A stretch of DNA of 16,634 nt from NCBI GenBank assembly GCA_019247135.1, contig JAFAPL010000765.1:1-16634 (forward strand). Reading direction: 5' to 3'. Numbering within the stretch: position 1 is the first letter of the stretch; the number at the start of each line of letters is the position of its first letter. The DNA is from Chloroflexota bacterium (lineage in GTDB: Bacteria; Chloroflexota; UBA6077; CF-72). Shown piece after piece: positions 6,822 to 13,606 of this stretch. A program made the position numbers and the translations under genes. A model generated the notes under the pieces. It had not been told where the DNA came from. It worked only from the letters and a program-made list of their open reading frames with translations, and made no database searches.

Positions 6822-9170
6822 TCATGGGGCCGCCGACCGCGTCGGAGCCGGCGCGGCCGTGTCACCCGGATTGCCAAAGGTCGCGCGAGCGTAGTTGATG
6901 ACGTCCCACCGCTGCTCTTCGGTCAGCGTGTCCTTCCAGGCCGGCATCGCCGAGCCCGGGAAGCCGTAGCTGACCCAGTAGAACAGTTCGCCGTCGGTGT
7001 GCACGCCTGGCGCGGTGTGCACGCGCAGGTCGGCCGGGCGGGGCACCAGCCGCAAGCCCGTGGGTCCGTCGCCGCGCCCCGTTTCACCGTGACAGGTTTC
7101 ACAGTACGTCGTGTAGACGGCCTCGCCCTGGGCGAGCGAGTTCGCGTCGGGTGGCACGGGGTCGCGGATGTTCACCACGTCGAGTGGTACCCCGTTTCGC
7201 TGCTCGGAGACGTTAACGTAGCCACCGCACGCCAGAATGACGACGGCGGCGCCCAGGAGCGCGCCCTGTCGCTGCATCGCACGACGTCGTCGCGGCTGTC
7301 GTGCAGCGCGGTAGATCGCCAGCGCACCGACGCCGATCCCCGCCGCGAACAGGAGGTACGAGACGCTCACCATCGGCGACGGCAGCAGCGGATACGCACC
7401 GAACGCCGTCGTCGTCTCAGCCGGGGCTCCGCCGGGTCCGGCTACCAAGAAGCGGAGAGCGCTGCGCGCGTCGTCCTGATCGGTGCGTCGCACCAGCAGC
7501 TCCGCCTGCCACGTGCCTGCCTGAGACAGCATCGGCGACGTGCTTTCCCAGGTGTCGGGCGACGTGCTGGACTGGCTGAGCACGAGCGGCTGACTCCCGA
7601 GCTGAGCATCCAGATAGGTAAGCGTGAGCTGCACGCGCTCCACTTGATTCGGATCAGTCCCGGGCAGCAGCACGGCAAAGCGGTTGATGCCAAGCGACGC
7701 TGGCGTGATCTGGACGCGCGCGGTCAGTCCGTTTGCGTCGACCTGGCGGTCGACAGGCCCGCCGGACAGATCGTTGGACTGGCGTGCGAGCTCCTCGCGC
7801 GCTGGCTGGAAGCCCGTCAGCACCGCCGCCACGATCAGTACGAGAACGCCCACTGCAAACTCGCCGCGGACAGCCCACGTGAACCGACGCGCGACGTCCG
7901 ACGCGGCTGCCGCGGAACCTGTTGCGGCGAGCACGGCGAGCCGCGGCCTGGCGATCATCAGGTTGAAACTCGCCAGGGCCAGCATCACCACCAGCAGTGC
8001 GACTTTCGCCGTGATGCTCAGCCCGTAGGCTGTTTGAACGAGCCCTGACCACGAACCGACTTCCAACCATGCCTGAAACGTTCCGCTGGCGATAATGGCG
8101 AAGACCGAGACCCAGGCCAGATTCGAAAAACGTGAGACCGCGCGAGCAAGGACGCGATCGCCCGTGCCCTGGCTTGCGTCCACGGCGACCGGCAGCACAT
8201 AGATCAGATTCGCCAGTCCGCCAATCCACGCGGCGACCGCGAGGAAATGCAGCCAGTCGGCGACGATCCCAAGATATGCCCCCGACAGCAGAGCAGCCGC
8301 GTGGCTGTTGAGACTGCTGGTGAGCAGCGCAAGGCCGCTCGCGATCAGAGCGACTCGACCGGGCCAGCGCCGCACGCCTCGAATCAGCACCAGCCCGAAC
8401 GCGATCGCGACGAGCACCAACCGAGTCCACCATAGCGCCGCGAACCGGCCGCGGCCGATCGTGTCGAGCAACGGCTGGCCCAGGGCCGCCCACAACGGCG
8501 CGTTCGCGGCCGACGCCGCCTGAGCAACCGCCAGGTACAGCGTGCCGATCAGCAGTAGCAGGCCGGCAGCCACGGCCAGGCGACGGCTGCGCGCGGCGGC
8601 GAGGGGGAGGGCGGCAGGGTTCGCTCGACCGAACAACGGACGGAATACCACCTGCCATGCCAGCAGCGTGCCGAACAGCAGACTCGCCGCGAGCATGAAC
8701 CACCAGCGACCGAGGGCTGTCTCGGGCGCGAACTGGGCTTGCGATGACGACGTCGCCGTGACAGCTGGGACCCCTTCGGCGGGCAGCGGGCCGACGATCA
8801 GCGGAAACGCGCCATCCACGCGATGGCCGTCGACGGCCGAGACCGTTTCCCACGCGACTGTGTACACGCCGTTGGGCAGCGAGTCGGGCAGTGAGACGAT
8901 CAACGAGCGCGGGTCGTTCGGGGCGACGTGGCTGTCGCCACGGTCGACCTGCTCACGCTGGGCGTTCAGCAGTTGGACTTTGCTGAAACTCGGGTCGACC
9001 GCTTCGCTGAAATACAGCTGCAGCTGATGCGGCGCCTGGTCCACCTGGGACCCCGGCGCCGGATCAGCACGATCCAGGTTGGCGTGCGCCCAGGCGGTCG
9101 CGGAGCCGAGCGCCAGCAGAGCGACGAGCCCTGCTGCGACCCCGGCGACGCGCCAGGCTTTGCGAATCAC
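6822..9170 (-). CDS. CopC-CopD-YtkA-like-cytochrome c fusion protein
   Basis: 782 residues in four parts. Signal peptide 1-28 (AWA|HANL) leaves His29. The CopC domain (29-126) has the copper pair D114-G-H116. The CopD membrane domain of ~8 segments (about 155-455) has His290 (SLNSHAAA) and His308 (DWLHFL). A YtkA-like beta domain covers ~478-577. A membrane segment (598-619), a very basic cytoplasmic loop (RAARQPRRRRAMQRQG) and another membrane segment (~636-650) carry the chain back outside. The final cytochrome c domain (~660-770) has CETCH at 690-694 and a candidate Met742 axial ligand in SAMPAW. Charge distribution fits this topology. The start is GTG (9170), overlapping the previous TGA (GTGA). 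Likely role: copper capture and membrane transfer, with an attached electron carrier that could set the copper redox state or serve a cytochrome oxidase; inferred. Confidence 0.93.
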   Translation of the reverse strand: MIRKAWRVAGVAAGLVALLALGSATAWAHANLDRADPAPGSQVDQAPHQLQLYFSEAVDPSFSKVQLLNAQREQVDRGDSHVAPNDPRSLIVSLPDSLPNGVYTVAWETVSAVDGHRVDGAFPLIVGPLPAEGVPAVTATSSSQAQFAPETALGRWWFMLAASLLFGTLLAWQVVFRPLFGRANPAALPLAAARSRRLAVAAGLLLLIGTLYLAVAQAASAANAPLWAALGQPLLDTIGRGRFAALWWTRLVLVAIAFGLVLIRGVRRWPGRVALIASGLALLTSSLNSHAAALLSGAYLGIVADWLHFLAVAAWIGGLANLIYVLPVAVDASQGTGDRVLARAVSRFSNLAWVSVFAIIASGTFQAWLEVGSWSGLVQTAYGLSITAKVALLVVMLALASFNLMIARPRLAVLAATGSAAAASDVARRFTWAVRGEFAVGVLVLIVAAVLTGFQPAREELARQSNDLSGGPVDRQVDANGLTARVQITPASLGINRFAVLLPGTDPNQVERVQLTLTYLDAQLGSQPLVLSQSSTSPDTWESTSPMLSQAGTWQAELLVRRTDQDDARSALRFLVAGPGGAPAETTTAFGAYPLLPSPMVSVSYLLFAAGIGVGALAIYRAARQPRRRRAMQRQGALLGAAVVILACGGYVNVSEQRNGVPLDVVNIRDPVPPDANSLAQGEAVYTTYCETCHGETGRGDGPTGLRLVPRPADLRVHTAPGVHTDGELFYWVSYGFPGSAMPAWKDTLTEEQRWDVINYARATFGNPGDTAAPAPTRSAAP

Positions 9171-9829
9171 GCCGTGTCGCGTTGCGGCGCGCCGACGCGT
9201 GCGGGTGTGGTTGTGCGTGGGCGCGTGAACCAGGCGCCAGCGGCCGCCACGATCCCGAGCACGCCGAGTGCGATCCCGACGTATGCGAGCGTGCGGGCGG
9301 TGCTCGCGTCAGCTTGCGCTGCCTGCACCGCTGAGCTGGTCTGCGCGGGATCAGGTTGGCTAACTGGAAATTGCAGTGCTGCCTGCGGCTGAACAGCGTC
9401 GAATTTGCCGTCCGCGGTGTCGAATTTCTCATTGATCTGCTGGTCGCCGATCGTGCCCACGAACGTCCACTGGTAATCGCCATCCCGCGTCGGGATCAGG
9501 TCAGCCACGTAGTAGCCGTCCTGGCCAAACACGGCCCGCAGCGGGAATTCTTTGGTGCTGGCGCCCTGGCGGATCTGGACTTTCAGGGTTTTGTCCGCGC
9601 CCACAACGGGCTTGTTGTCCGTGTCCGCGATCCGAATGCTCGCGGCGTTCTTCAGTCCGACATACGCCGGTTCGACGTCCCAGCCGACGGTCACGTTGTA
9701 CTGGCCATTGCCGATGCCGCGGCGCTCGTGCGCGAGTACGCTGCCGGGCAAAAGCAGAAGGCCGATCAGCGCAGCGAGTGGCGCGAGCCGTATCAGCGCC
9801 CGTCCACGGGCGCCACGAATAGATTGCAT
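9167..9829 (-). CDS. Exported, C-terminally anchored protein of copper operon (YtkA-like fold possible)
   Basis: 220 residues. Signal peptide 1-33 (SVLA|HERRG) leaves His34 at the mature N-terminus. The extracytoplasmic domain (~34-155) contains NVTVGWDVEPAYVGLKN, KPVVGADKTLKVQI and PTRDGDYQWTFVGTIGDQ, which read like a small beta-sandwich. A low-complexity Gln/Ala/Ser linker (156-180) and one membrane helix (~181-201) with a basic cytoplasmic end (FTRPRTTTPAR) follow. I do not recognise a named family with certainty. Position directly before the CopC-CopD-cytochrome fusion, with a GTGA stop/start overlap, makes it a likely partner of that protein, perhaps a copper chaperone-like subunit. GGGAG lies 9 nt before the ATG. 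Confidence 0.82.
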   Translation of the reverse strand: MQSIRGARGRALIRLAPLAALIGLLLLPGSVLAHERRGIGNGQYNVTVGWDVEPAYVGLKNAASIRIADTDNKPVVGADKTLKVQIRQGASTKEFPLRAVFGQDGYYVADLIPTRDGDYQWTFVGTIGDQQINEKFDTADGKFDAVQPQAALQFPVSQPDPAQTSSAVQAAQADASTARTLAYVGIALGVLGIVAAAGAWFTRPRTTTPARVGAPQRDTA

Positions 9830-9887
9830 GTTCTCACGCTCCCTTTCCAGTGCATTCGCGATTGGTGCTTAGCGAGAGTTGGAGTGC

Positions 9888-10292
9888 TTACGCGAACGCA
9901 GTCGTTGGAGGCGGGTGCGGCGGGGCTTCGTCGAGTTGACGCGCCGGCGCGACGTCGAGCTCGACACGGCGAGTCCGCAAGCTCGCGAAGAGGTTCATCG
10001 TCTGCATCGGCAGCGTTGGGCTCAGACCGAGCCCGGCGTCGTCCGAGGGAGTGGCACTACCCGCGGCGAACGCCGGCCCAATCGAAAGTACCGGTGTGCC
10101 GTGCGGAGCAGCAAGCACTTGCTCCAGTTGTTCGTGCGTGAGCAGCCGCCCGCCGTACAGGTGCAGGTGAGCGAACAGAGGATGGATCAGGTCGAACTGA
10201 TGCACTCCGCGTCCCGTGCCGACCGGCGTCGTGCTCATCAGCAGCAACGCCAGGATGACTGGCAGGATGGGGCGGCGGTCCGATGTGGGCAT
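9888..10292 (-). CDS. Small His-rich exported or anchored protein, first gene of copper operon
   Basis: 134 residues from ATG 10292, which follows the weak ribosome-binding-like CAGGTG. The open frame continues upstream to 10682, but that part lies antisense to the acetyltransferase and has random composition. Residues 8-19 (PILPVILALLLM) form a hydrophobic N-terminal segment, a signal peptide or anchor. A short histidine-rich patch follows: His31, His37, His42, His44, His53 and His64, in HQFDLIHPLFAHLHLYGG. The C-terminal half is Pro/Ala-rich and probably disordered. I do not recognise the family. Its place 58 nt before the exported copper gene, on the same strand, and its histidines suggest a metal-binding accessory. 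It is the likely promoter-proximal gene. Confidence 0.6.
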   Translation of the reverse strand: MPTSDRRPILPVILALLLMSTTPVGTGRGVHQFDLIHPLFAHLHLYGGRLLTHEQLEQVLAAPHGTPVLSIGPAFAAGSATPSDDAGLGLSPTLPMQTMNLFASLRTRRVELDVAPARQLDEAPPHPPPTTAFA

Positions 10293-10339
10293 CACCTGAG
10301 TGCGCCAGCGCGGCGGTGAGCGCAGTATGCGCCATCGAT

Positions 10340-10345
10340 TAGACT
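10340..10345 (+). promoter_or_regulatory. Possible -10 box TAGACT for the GNAT gene
   Basis: TAGACT fits TANNNT and would place a transcription start near 10352, about 40 nt before ATG 10394. It lies in the ~100-nt divergent spacer shared with the copper operon. No -35 is evident, so this is tentative. Confidence 0.22.
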
Positions 10346-10393
10346 CGCTGCATCCCCCACCTGGCCAGGAATGTGGTGGTCTGGGACAGCCAT

Positions 10394-11344
10394 ATGGCAG
10401 ATCCACCGCTGATTCGCGCGTTCGAATCTCGCGATTATGATCGTCTGGCCTCGATCGAGGCTGCGATCGACCCATCCACGAGCACGACCGTGGACTGGCT
10501 ACGCGAGCGCGACCAGACGCGTAATCCAGACCACCTGCACGCTCGCCTCGTAGCCGAGCACGACGGTGCGGTCGTCGGGTATGGACAGGTTGGCCATATG
10601 TGGTGGGCGTTTCATCCACGCCACTTCGTGATGCGGCTGAACGTCGAGCCGTCGCATCAGGGCCGCGGAGTCGGGTCGACACTCTTCACGCGGCTATTGG
10701 GGGTCCTGTCCGACTGGAACCCCGAAATGCTGGCGACGGATACGCGCGAGGACCGGCCGGCTGCCGTCCGGTTCCTGGAACAGCGCGGGTTCACAGAGCG
10801 GAACCGACGCTGGGAATCGCGCCTCGTGCTGGATGAAGCGCGTCTCGATCGTCGGAGGACGTTGCCCGTAGGCTTTGACGTCCGCACGTACGAACAGGAA
10901 TACGCGGTGCGTGGAGATCGGCTGGCGAAAGAGCTCCATGAGCTCGAGATGGATGCGGCACGTGCGGAGCCGGCATACGAGCCCGGCAGCGAGATGGTCT
11001 TCGAGCAGTTCGTGGCCAACGAGCTGGACTCGCGCAGTTTCTTGCCCGATGGCGCGTTTCTCGCGTTCGACGGCGAGCGACTCGTCGGCGTCAGTCGCCT
11101 GCAGCGCGAACGCTCACGTCCAGACGCACTGCACGTTGGATTCACGGGCGTCCACCCCGACTATCACGGTCGCGGGATCGCGTCCGCGTTGAAGGTGCGG
11201 ACGATCGAGTATGCGCGGGCGCACGGCTTCCATGACATTCGTACAGAAAACGACACGCGGAATGTGCCGATGCTGCGCATCAACGAAGCCCTGGGTTTTC
11301 GGCGCGGCATCGCGCAGATATTCTTCGAGCGCAAGGACTTCTAA
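10394..11344 (+). CDS. Tandem GNAT-family N-acetyltransferase
   Basis: 316 residues from ATG 10394; an in-frame GTG at 10373 would add seven and cannot be excluded. Two GNAT domains are in tandem. The first has LNVEPSHQGRGVGSTLF (acetyl-CoA pyrophosphate loop QGRGVG at 89-94) and the second has FTGVHPDYHGRGIASALK (HGRGIA at 258-263), followed by TENDTRNVPMLRINEALGF, the usual GNAT ending. Both loops keep the Q/H-x-x-G-x-G/A pattern, so both may bind acetyl-CoA. The protein is cytosolic and its acceptor substrate is unknown; relatives include mycothiol synthase-like and antibiotic acetyltransferases. It is divergent from the copper operon, with no sign of functional linkage. Confidence 0.9.
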   Translation: MADPPLIRAFESRDYDRLASIEAAIDPSTSTTVDWLRERDQTRNPDHLHARLVAEHDGAVVGYGQVGHMWWAFHPRHFVMRLNVEPSHQGRGVGSTLFTRLLGVLSDWNPEMLATDTREDRPAAVRFLEQRGFTERNRRWESRLVLDEARLDRRRTLPVGFDVRTYEQEYAVRGDRLAKELHELEMDAARAEPAYEPGSEMVFEQFVANELDSRSFLPDGAFLAFDGERLVGVSRLQRERSRPDALHVGFTGVHPDYHGRGIASALKVRTIEYARAHGFHDIRTENDTRNVPMLRINEALGFRRGIAQIFFERKDF

Positions 11345-11434
11345 ACAGTCATGCCTTCGCCGGCGGCGCTCAGCAATGCACTTGCAAGTTGAACCCACGC
11401 GGGTCGAAGAACACTTGGCCGCGAAGAATGCGCG

Positions 11435-12628
11435 CTAGTAGCCCGCCGTTGCGGGAGCGCGCTCCCAGGCGTGTTCCCGCAGTACCTCTTCGTTGACGTC
11501 GGTGCCCCAACCGGGGCCGCTGGGAACGTACATGAAGCCGTCCTCGATGCGCGGCGGCGTCGTCACCATCTCGGCCTTCCACGGCACGTCGTCGACGTCG
11601 GTCTCCATGATGCGAACGTTCGGCAGTACCGCGCACATATGAATGGCGTGCAGGTCCGCCAGGTGGCTGTAGTAGTTGTGCGGCGCCACCGTCAGCTCGT
11701 ACGCGTCAGCCATCATCCCGATCGCGTAGGCCTGATGAAAGCCGTTCCACGGCACGTCGATGATGGCCGTATCCACCGCGTGCAGCTCGAACACGGGTCG
11801 GTACTGGCGCGTCGATACCAGGCTTTCACACGATGCAAGGCTCTGCGGGATCGCTTCTTTGATCTGAAGCAACGCCTCAGGATCCCACGTGTCGAACTCG
11901 AGCCACTGCATGTTGAAGCGCTCCAGCAAACGGCCGATCTTGATCGCGCTGTCGGGTCGGAAGTTGTAGTTCAGGTCGAGCGCGAGCTGGGTCGTGTTGC
12001 CAGCTCCGTCGGAGAACGCCGCGAACAGGCGCTCGATGCGGTCCAGGATCTCGTCTGACACGACGCCGTCGGTTGAACCGAGACCACCGGCGAAACCGGG
12101 AAAGTACGTGCTGGCCGGGTCGCCGGGGATAACGATGTTCGTCTTGAGCGCCCGAAACCCACGCGCCTTCACCTCGCGGCCGAGTTCGACCACGTCCTGG
12201 TAGTTGCGCAACGGAGGCAAGCCGAGTGCTTGCGCGTGGCGGGCGCGGGTGGTGCCGCAGTGTGACCAGTACAGGGGCATGCGGTCGCGCATGGGGCCGC
12301 CGAAGAGCTCGTACACGGGCACGCCGAGCGACTTGCCTTTGATGTCCCAGAGAGCAAGCTCGACGCCGGCGATCGCTTTGTGGGAGATGCCGCCCAGATT
12401 CTGGCGCGCGGCCCGGAGCATGTCCCAGTAGAGGCGCTCGATCGCGCGTGGGTCCTCACCGAGCAGGAGACCTTCGAAGTCGCGGACGCAGCCGGCTACG
12501 CCGTACGGATTCCGGCTGTCGCTACATTCGCCCCAGCCGACCAGACCCTCGTCAGTTGAGACCTTGACGAAGGTCCACGGCCGCCACCCGGCGTCGCAGA
12601 TGAACGTCTCTACCTTGGAGATGCGCAT
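11435..12628 (-). CDS. Mandelate racemase/muconate lactonizing enzyme family protein (probable sugar-acid dehydratase)
   Basis: 397 residues, a full-length enolase-superfamily enzyme: N-terminal capping domain (~1-125) and a (beta/alpha)7-beta barrel. Mg2+ ligands are Asp218 (LALDLN), Glu244 (LEFDT) and Glu268 (SCESL), with mandelate-racemase-like spacing. Acid/base candidates are Lys162 (LKTN) and the Asp291-His317 dyad (IIDVPWNG; APHNYYSH). The second lysine of the racemase K-x-K motif is Asn164, which favours a one-sided dehydratase over a true racemase. The substrate is probably a sugar acid but not determinable here. The GA-rich leader contains GGGAG before the ATG. It is preceded by a hairpin-rich spacer that separates it from the ferredoxin gene on the same strand. 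Confidence 0.9.
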   Translation of the reverse strand: MRISKVETFICDAGWRPWTFVKVSTDEGLVGWGECSDSRNPYGVAGCVRDFEGLLLGEDPRAIERLYWDMLRAARQNLGGISHKAIAGVELALWDIKGKSLGVPVYELFGGPMRDRMPLYWSHCGTTRARHAQALGLPPLRNYQDVVELGREVKARGFRALKTNIVIPGDPASTYFPGFAGGLGSTDGVVSDEILDRIERLFAAFSDGAGNTTQLALDLNYNFRPDSAIKIGRLLERFNMQWLEFDTWDPEALLQIKEAIPQSLASCESLVSTRQYRPVFELHAVDTAIIDVPWNGFHQAYAIGMMADAYELTVAPHNYYSHLADLHAIHMCAVLPNVRIMETDVDDVPWKAEMVTTPPRIEDGFMYVPSGPGWGTDVNEEVLREHAWERAPATAGY

Positions 12629-12668
12629 GCTTCCCGCTCCCTCGCCTCCCCCCGTTCAGGAGGATTTC

Positions 12669-12689
12669 CAAGGGGGCTTCGCCCCCTTG
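12669..12689. repeat. 9-bp perfect hairpin, CTTCG-type loop
   Basis: CAAGGGGGC (12669-12677) pairs with GCCCCCTTG (12681-12689) around TTC. It could terminate ferredoxin transcription, but no U-tract follows on the minus strand. Its design matches the GGGGGGC-TCC-GCCCCCC hairpin at 16274-16290, suggesting a dispersed repeat. Confidence 0.55.
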
Positions 12690-12691
12690 CA

Positions 12692-12747
12692 CCCTCGAGG
12701 GTAAATCACCCCCTCGCCTGTTCTGGGGATTTCCCCGGAGGGTAAAT
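12692..12747. repeat. Short palindromes and repeated GAGGGTAAATC motif
   Basis: The stretch holds the palindrome CCCTCGAGGG (12692-12701), a GGGGATTTCCCC inverted repeat (12725-12736), and two copies of GAGGGTAAATC, starting at about 12698 and 12739. The density of such motifs in non-coding sequence points to a degenerate repeat element. Confidence 0.45.
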
Positions 12748-12774
12748 CCCCCTCCCCTGTCTCAGGGGAGGGGG
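12748..12774. repeat. 12-bp perfect hairpin
   Basis: CCCCCTCCCCTG (12748-12759) and CAGGGGAGGGGG (12763-12774) pair perfectly around the 3-nt loop TCT. It lies downstream of the ferredoxin gene and upstream of the enolase-family gene. It may be a terminator-like element or part of a mobile-like intergenic repeat. Confidence 0.55.
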
Positions 12775-12802
12775 CAGGGGGTGGGGTCGACCCGCGCTAG
12801 GC

Positions 12803-12823
12803 GCGCTACGCGCTACGCGCTAC
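12803..12823. repeat. Three tandem copies of GCGCTAC heptamer
   Basis: Exact GCGCTAC units at 12803-12809, 12810-12816 and 12817-12823, with a variant GCGCTAG at 12794-12800. The ferredoxin stop codon (TAG on the minus strand) lies inside the last unit, so the repeat provides the stop and further TAG triplets behind it. Confidence 0.65.
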
Positions 12824-13125
12824 GCAGCAGGCTGAATCTCGTTGATACGCTCACGCACCGAGTTCTTGTCGTCCTCCGACCCCATGCACCACTTCTTATC
12901 CAGATCCGTGAACTCGGTCCATTCAGGCGGCACGGCACTCTCGTGGAAGATCGCGCTCACCGGGCACTCAGGCTCGCACGCCCCACACTCGATGCACTCG
13001 TCGGGATGGATGTACAGCTTCCGATCGAGGTCATCCGACTCGATGTAGATGCACGACACAGGACACACGTCAACGCAGGACTTGTCCTTGTAGTCGATGC
13101 ACGGTTGTGTAATCACGTACGTCAT
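12820..13125 (-). CDS. fdxA: 7Fe-type ferredoxin
   Basis: 101 residues, a small acidic cytosolic electron carrier. The cysteine pattern fits a [3Fe-4S]/[4Fe-4S] ferredoxin: Cys9, Cys17 and Cys54 for the 3Fe cluster (Tyr12 occupies the place of the fourth ligand), and Cys21, Cys44, Cys47 and Cys50 for the 4Fe cluster, in CVDVCP and [12 protein letters not shown]. Cys25 is an additional cysteine. The C-terminal extension (from ~57: [20 protein letters not shown]) is typical of FdxA-like proteins. GGGAG lies 9 nt before the ATG. It could donate electrons to oxygenases or dehydrogenases encoded nearby, but no partner is dictated by context. Confidence 0.93.
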   Translation of the reverse strand: MTYVITQPCIDYKDKSCVDVCPVSCIYIESDDLDRKLYIHPDECIECGACEPECPVSAIFHESAVPPEWTEFTDLDKKWCMGSEDDKNSVRERINEIQPAA

Positions 13126-13180
13126 TCACGATGTCTCCCTGTGGTCGAGGAGCGGTCCAGCCACATTCTGCCGCATGTGC

Positions 13181-13186
13181 TAGCGT
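13181..13186 (+). promoter_or_regulatory. Putative -10 box TAGCGT for leaderless VOC transcript
   Basis: TAGCGT lies 7 nt before GTG 13194 with no ribosome-binding site between them. It matches the leaderless TANNNT spacing seen at other genes of this window and supports GTG 13194 as the start. Confidence 0.4.
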
Positions 13187-13193
13187 GGCCAAC

Positions 13194-13604
13194 GTGACTT
13201 CGATCACATTCGGCTTCGACCACGTGCATCTCGTGGGCAGCGACCTGGACGCATCCGAACGCTTTTATCGCGACATGTTCGGCGCGGAAACCATCGGCCG
13301 CCGCGACGCGGGCGGCGGCGCCATCAATCTGTTGATGCGCCTCGACGGCGTGCACATCTTCATCCGTGGTCCGCGCGAGGGGGAACGGGTCACCGCCGAC
13401 GGTAGCAAGGTTCGCTATACATACGACCACTTCGGGGTCGTCGTAAAGGACCTCCGCGGTGCCATCGAGGAGCTGCGCGGCAAAGGCGTGCGCGTCCTGC
13501 AGGAACCACGCGAAGGACGACCTGGTACTCACATCGCTTTCATCGAAGGTCCGGACCATACGCGCATCGAAGTGCTCCAGCGCGACGTACCTGTCGGCCA
13601 GTAA
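13194..13604 (+). CDS. VOC (glyoxalase/dioxygenase fold) family protein
   Basis: 136 residues from GTG 13194. An upstream in-frame ATG at 13131 would leave only 5 nt to the divergent ferredoxin start and adds 21 residues before the fold begins, so I prefer GTG. Two beta-alpha-beta-beta-beta modules are visible: FDHVHLVGSDLDASERFYRDMFG (about 8-30) and YDHFGVVVKDLRGAIEELRGKGV (about 77-99), closing with GTHIAFIEGPDHTRIEVLQ. Metal-ligand candidates are His10 or His12, His79 and Glu126. The family includes glyoxalase I, methylmalonyl-CoA epimerase, fosfomycin resistance proteins and ring-cleaving dioxygenases, and nothing here selects among them. Its stop is 2 nt from the convergent stop of the next gene. 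Confidence 0.87.
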   Translation: MTSITFGFDHVHLVGSDLDASERFYRDMFGAETIGRRDAGGGAINLLMRLDGVHIFIRGPREGERVTADGSKVRYTYDHFGVVVKDLRGAIEELRGKGVRVLQEPREGRPGTHIAFIEGPDHTRIEVLQRDVPVGQ

Positions 13605-13606
13605 CG

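Noticed and set aside
6999..8048. Long plus-strand ORF (349 codons) opposite the copper fusion
   Set aside because: Arg/Gln/His-rich shadow of a high-GC coding strand; the minus strand has clear CopC, CopD and cytochrome motifs.
10360..10369. CCTGGCCAGG palindrome as a copper-regulator operator
   Set aside because: A 10-bp GC-rich palindrome is common in such DNA and does not match a known CsoR, CueR or CopY site.
10293..10682. Upstream in-frame extension of the His-rich protein, giving a 264-residue ORF
   Set aside because: The extra 130 residues are antisense to the acetyltransferase, Arg/Pro/Ser-rich and without fold-like patterns; the hydrophobic leader begins at 10292.
11370..11434. 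Minus-strand peptide ending FFDPRGFNLQVHC as a possible gene remnant
   Set aside because: Only about 20 residues lie outside the enolase-family gene, the frame upstream is a low-quality shadow, and no family can be named.
11376..11438. 20-codon plus-strand ORF before the enolase-family stop
   Set aside because: No ribosome-binding site, too short to judge, and it overlaps the convergent stop codon.
13131..13193. ATG 13131 as the start of the VOC protein
   Set aside because: It leaves only 5 nt to the divergent ferredoxin start and adds a non-conserved stretch before the fold; GTG 13194 also has a TAGCGT box 7 nt upstream.
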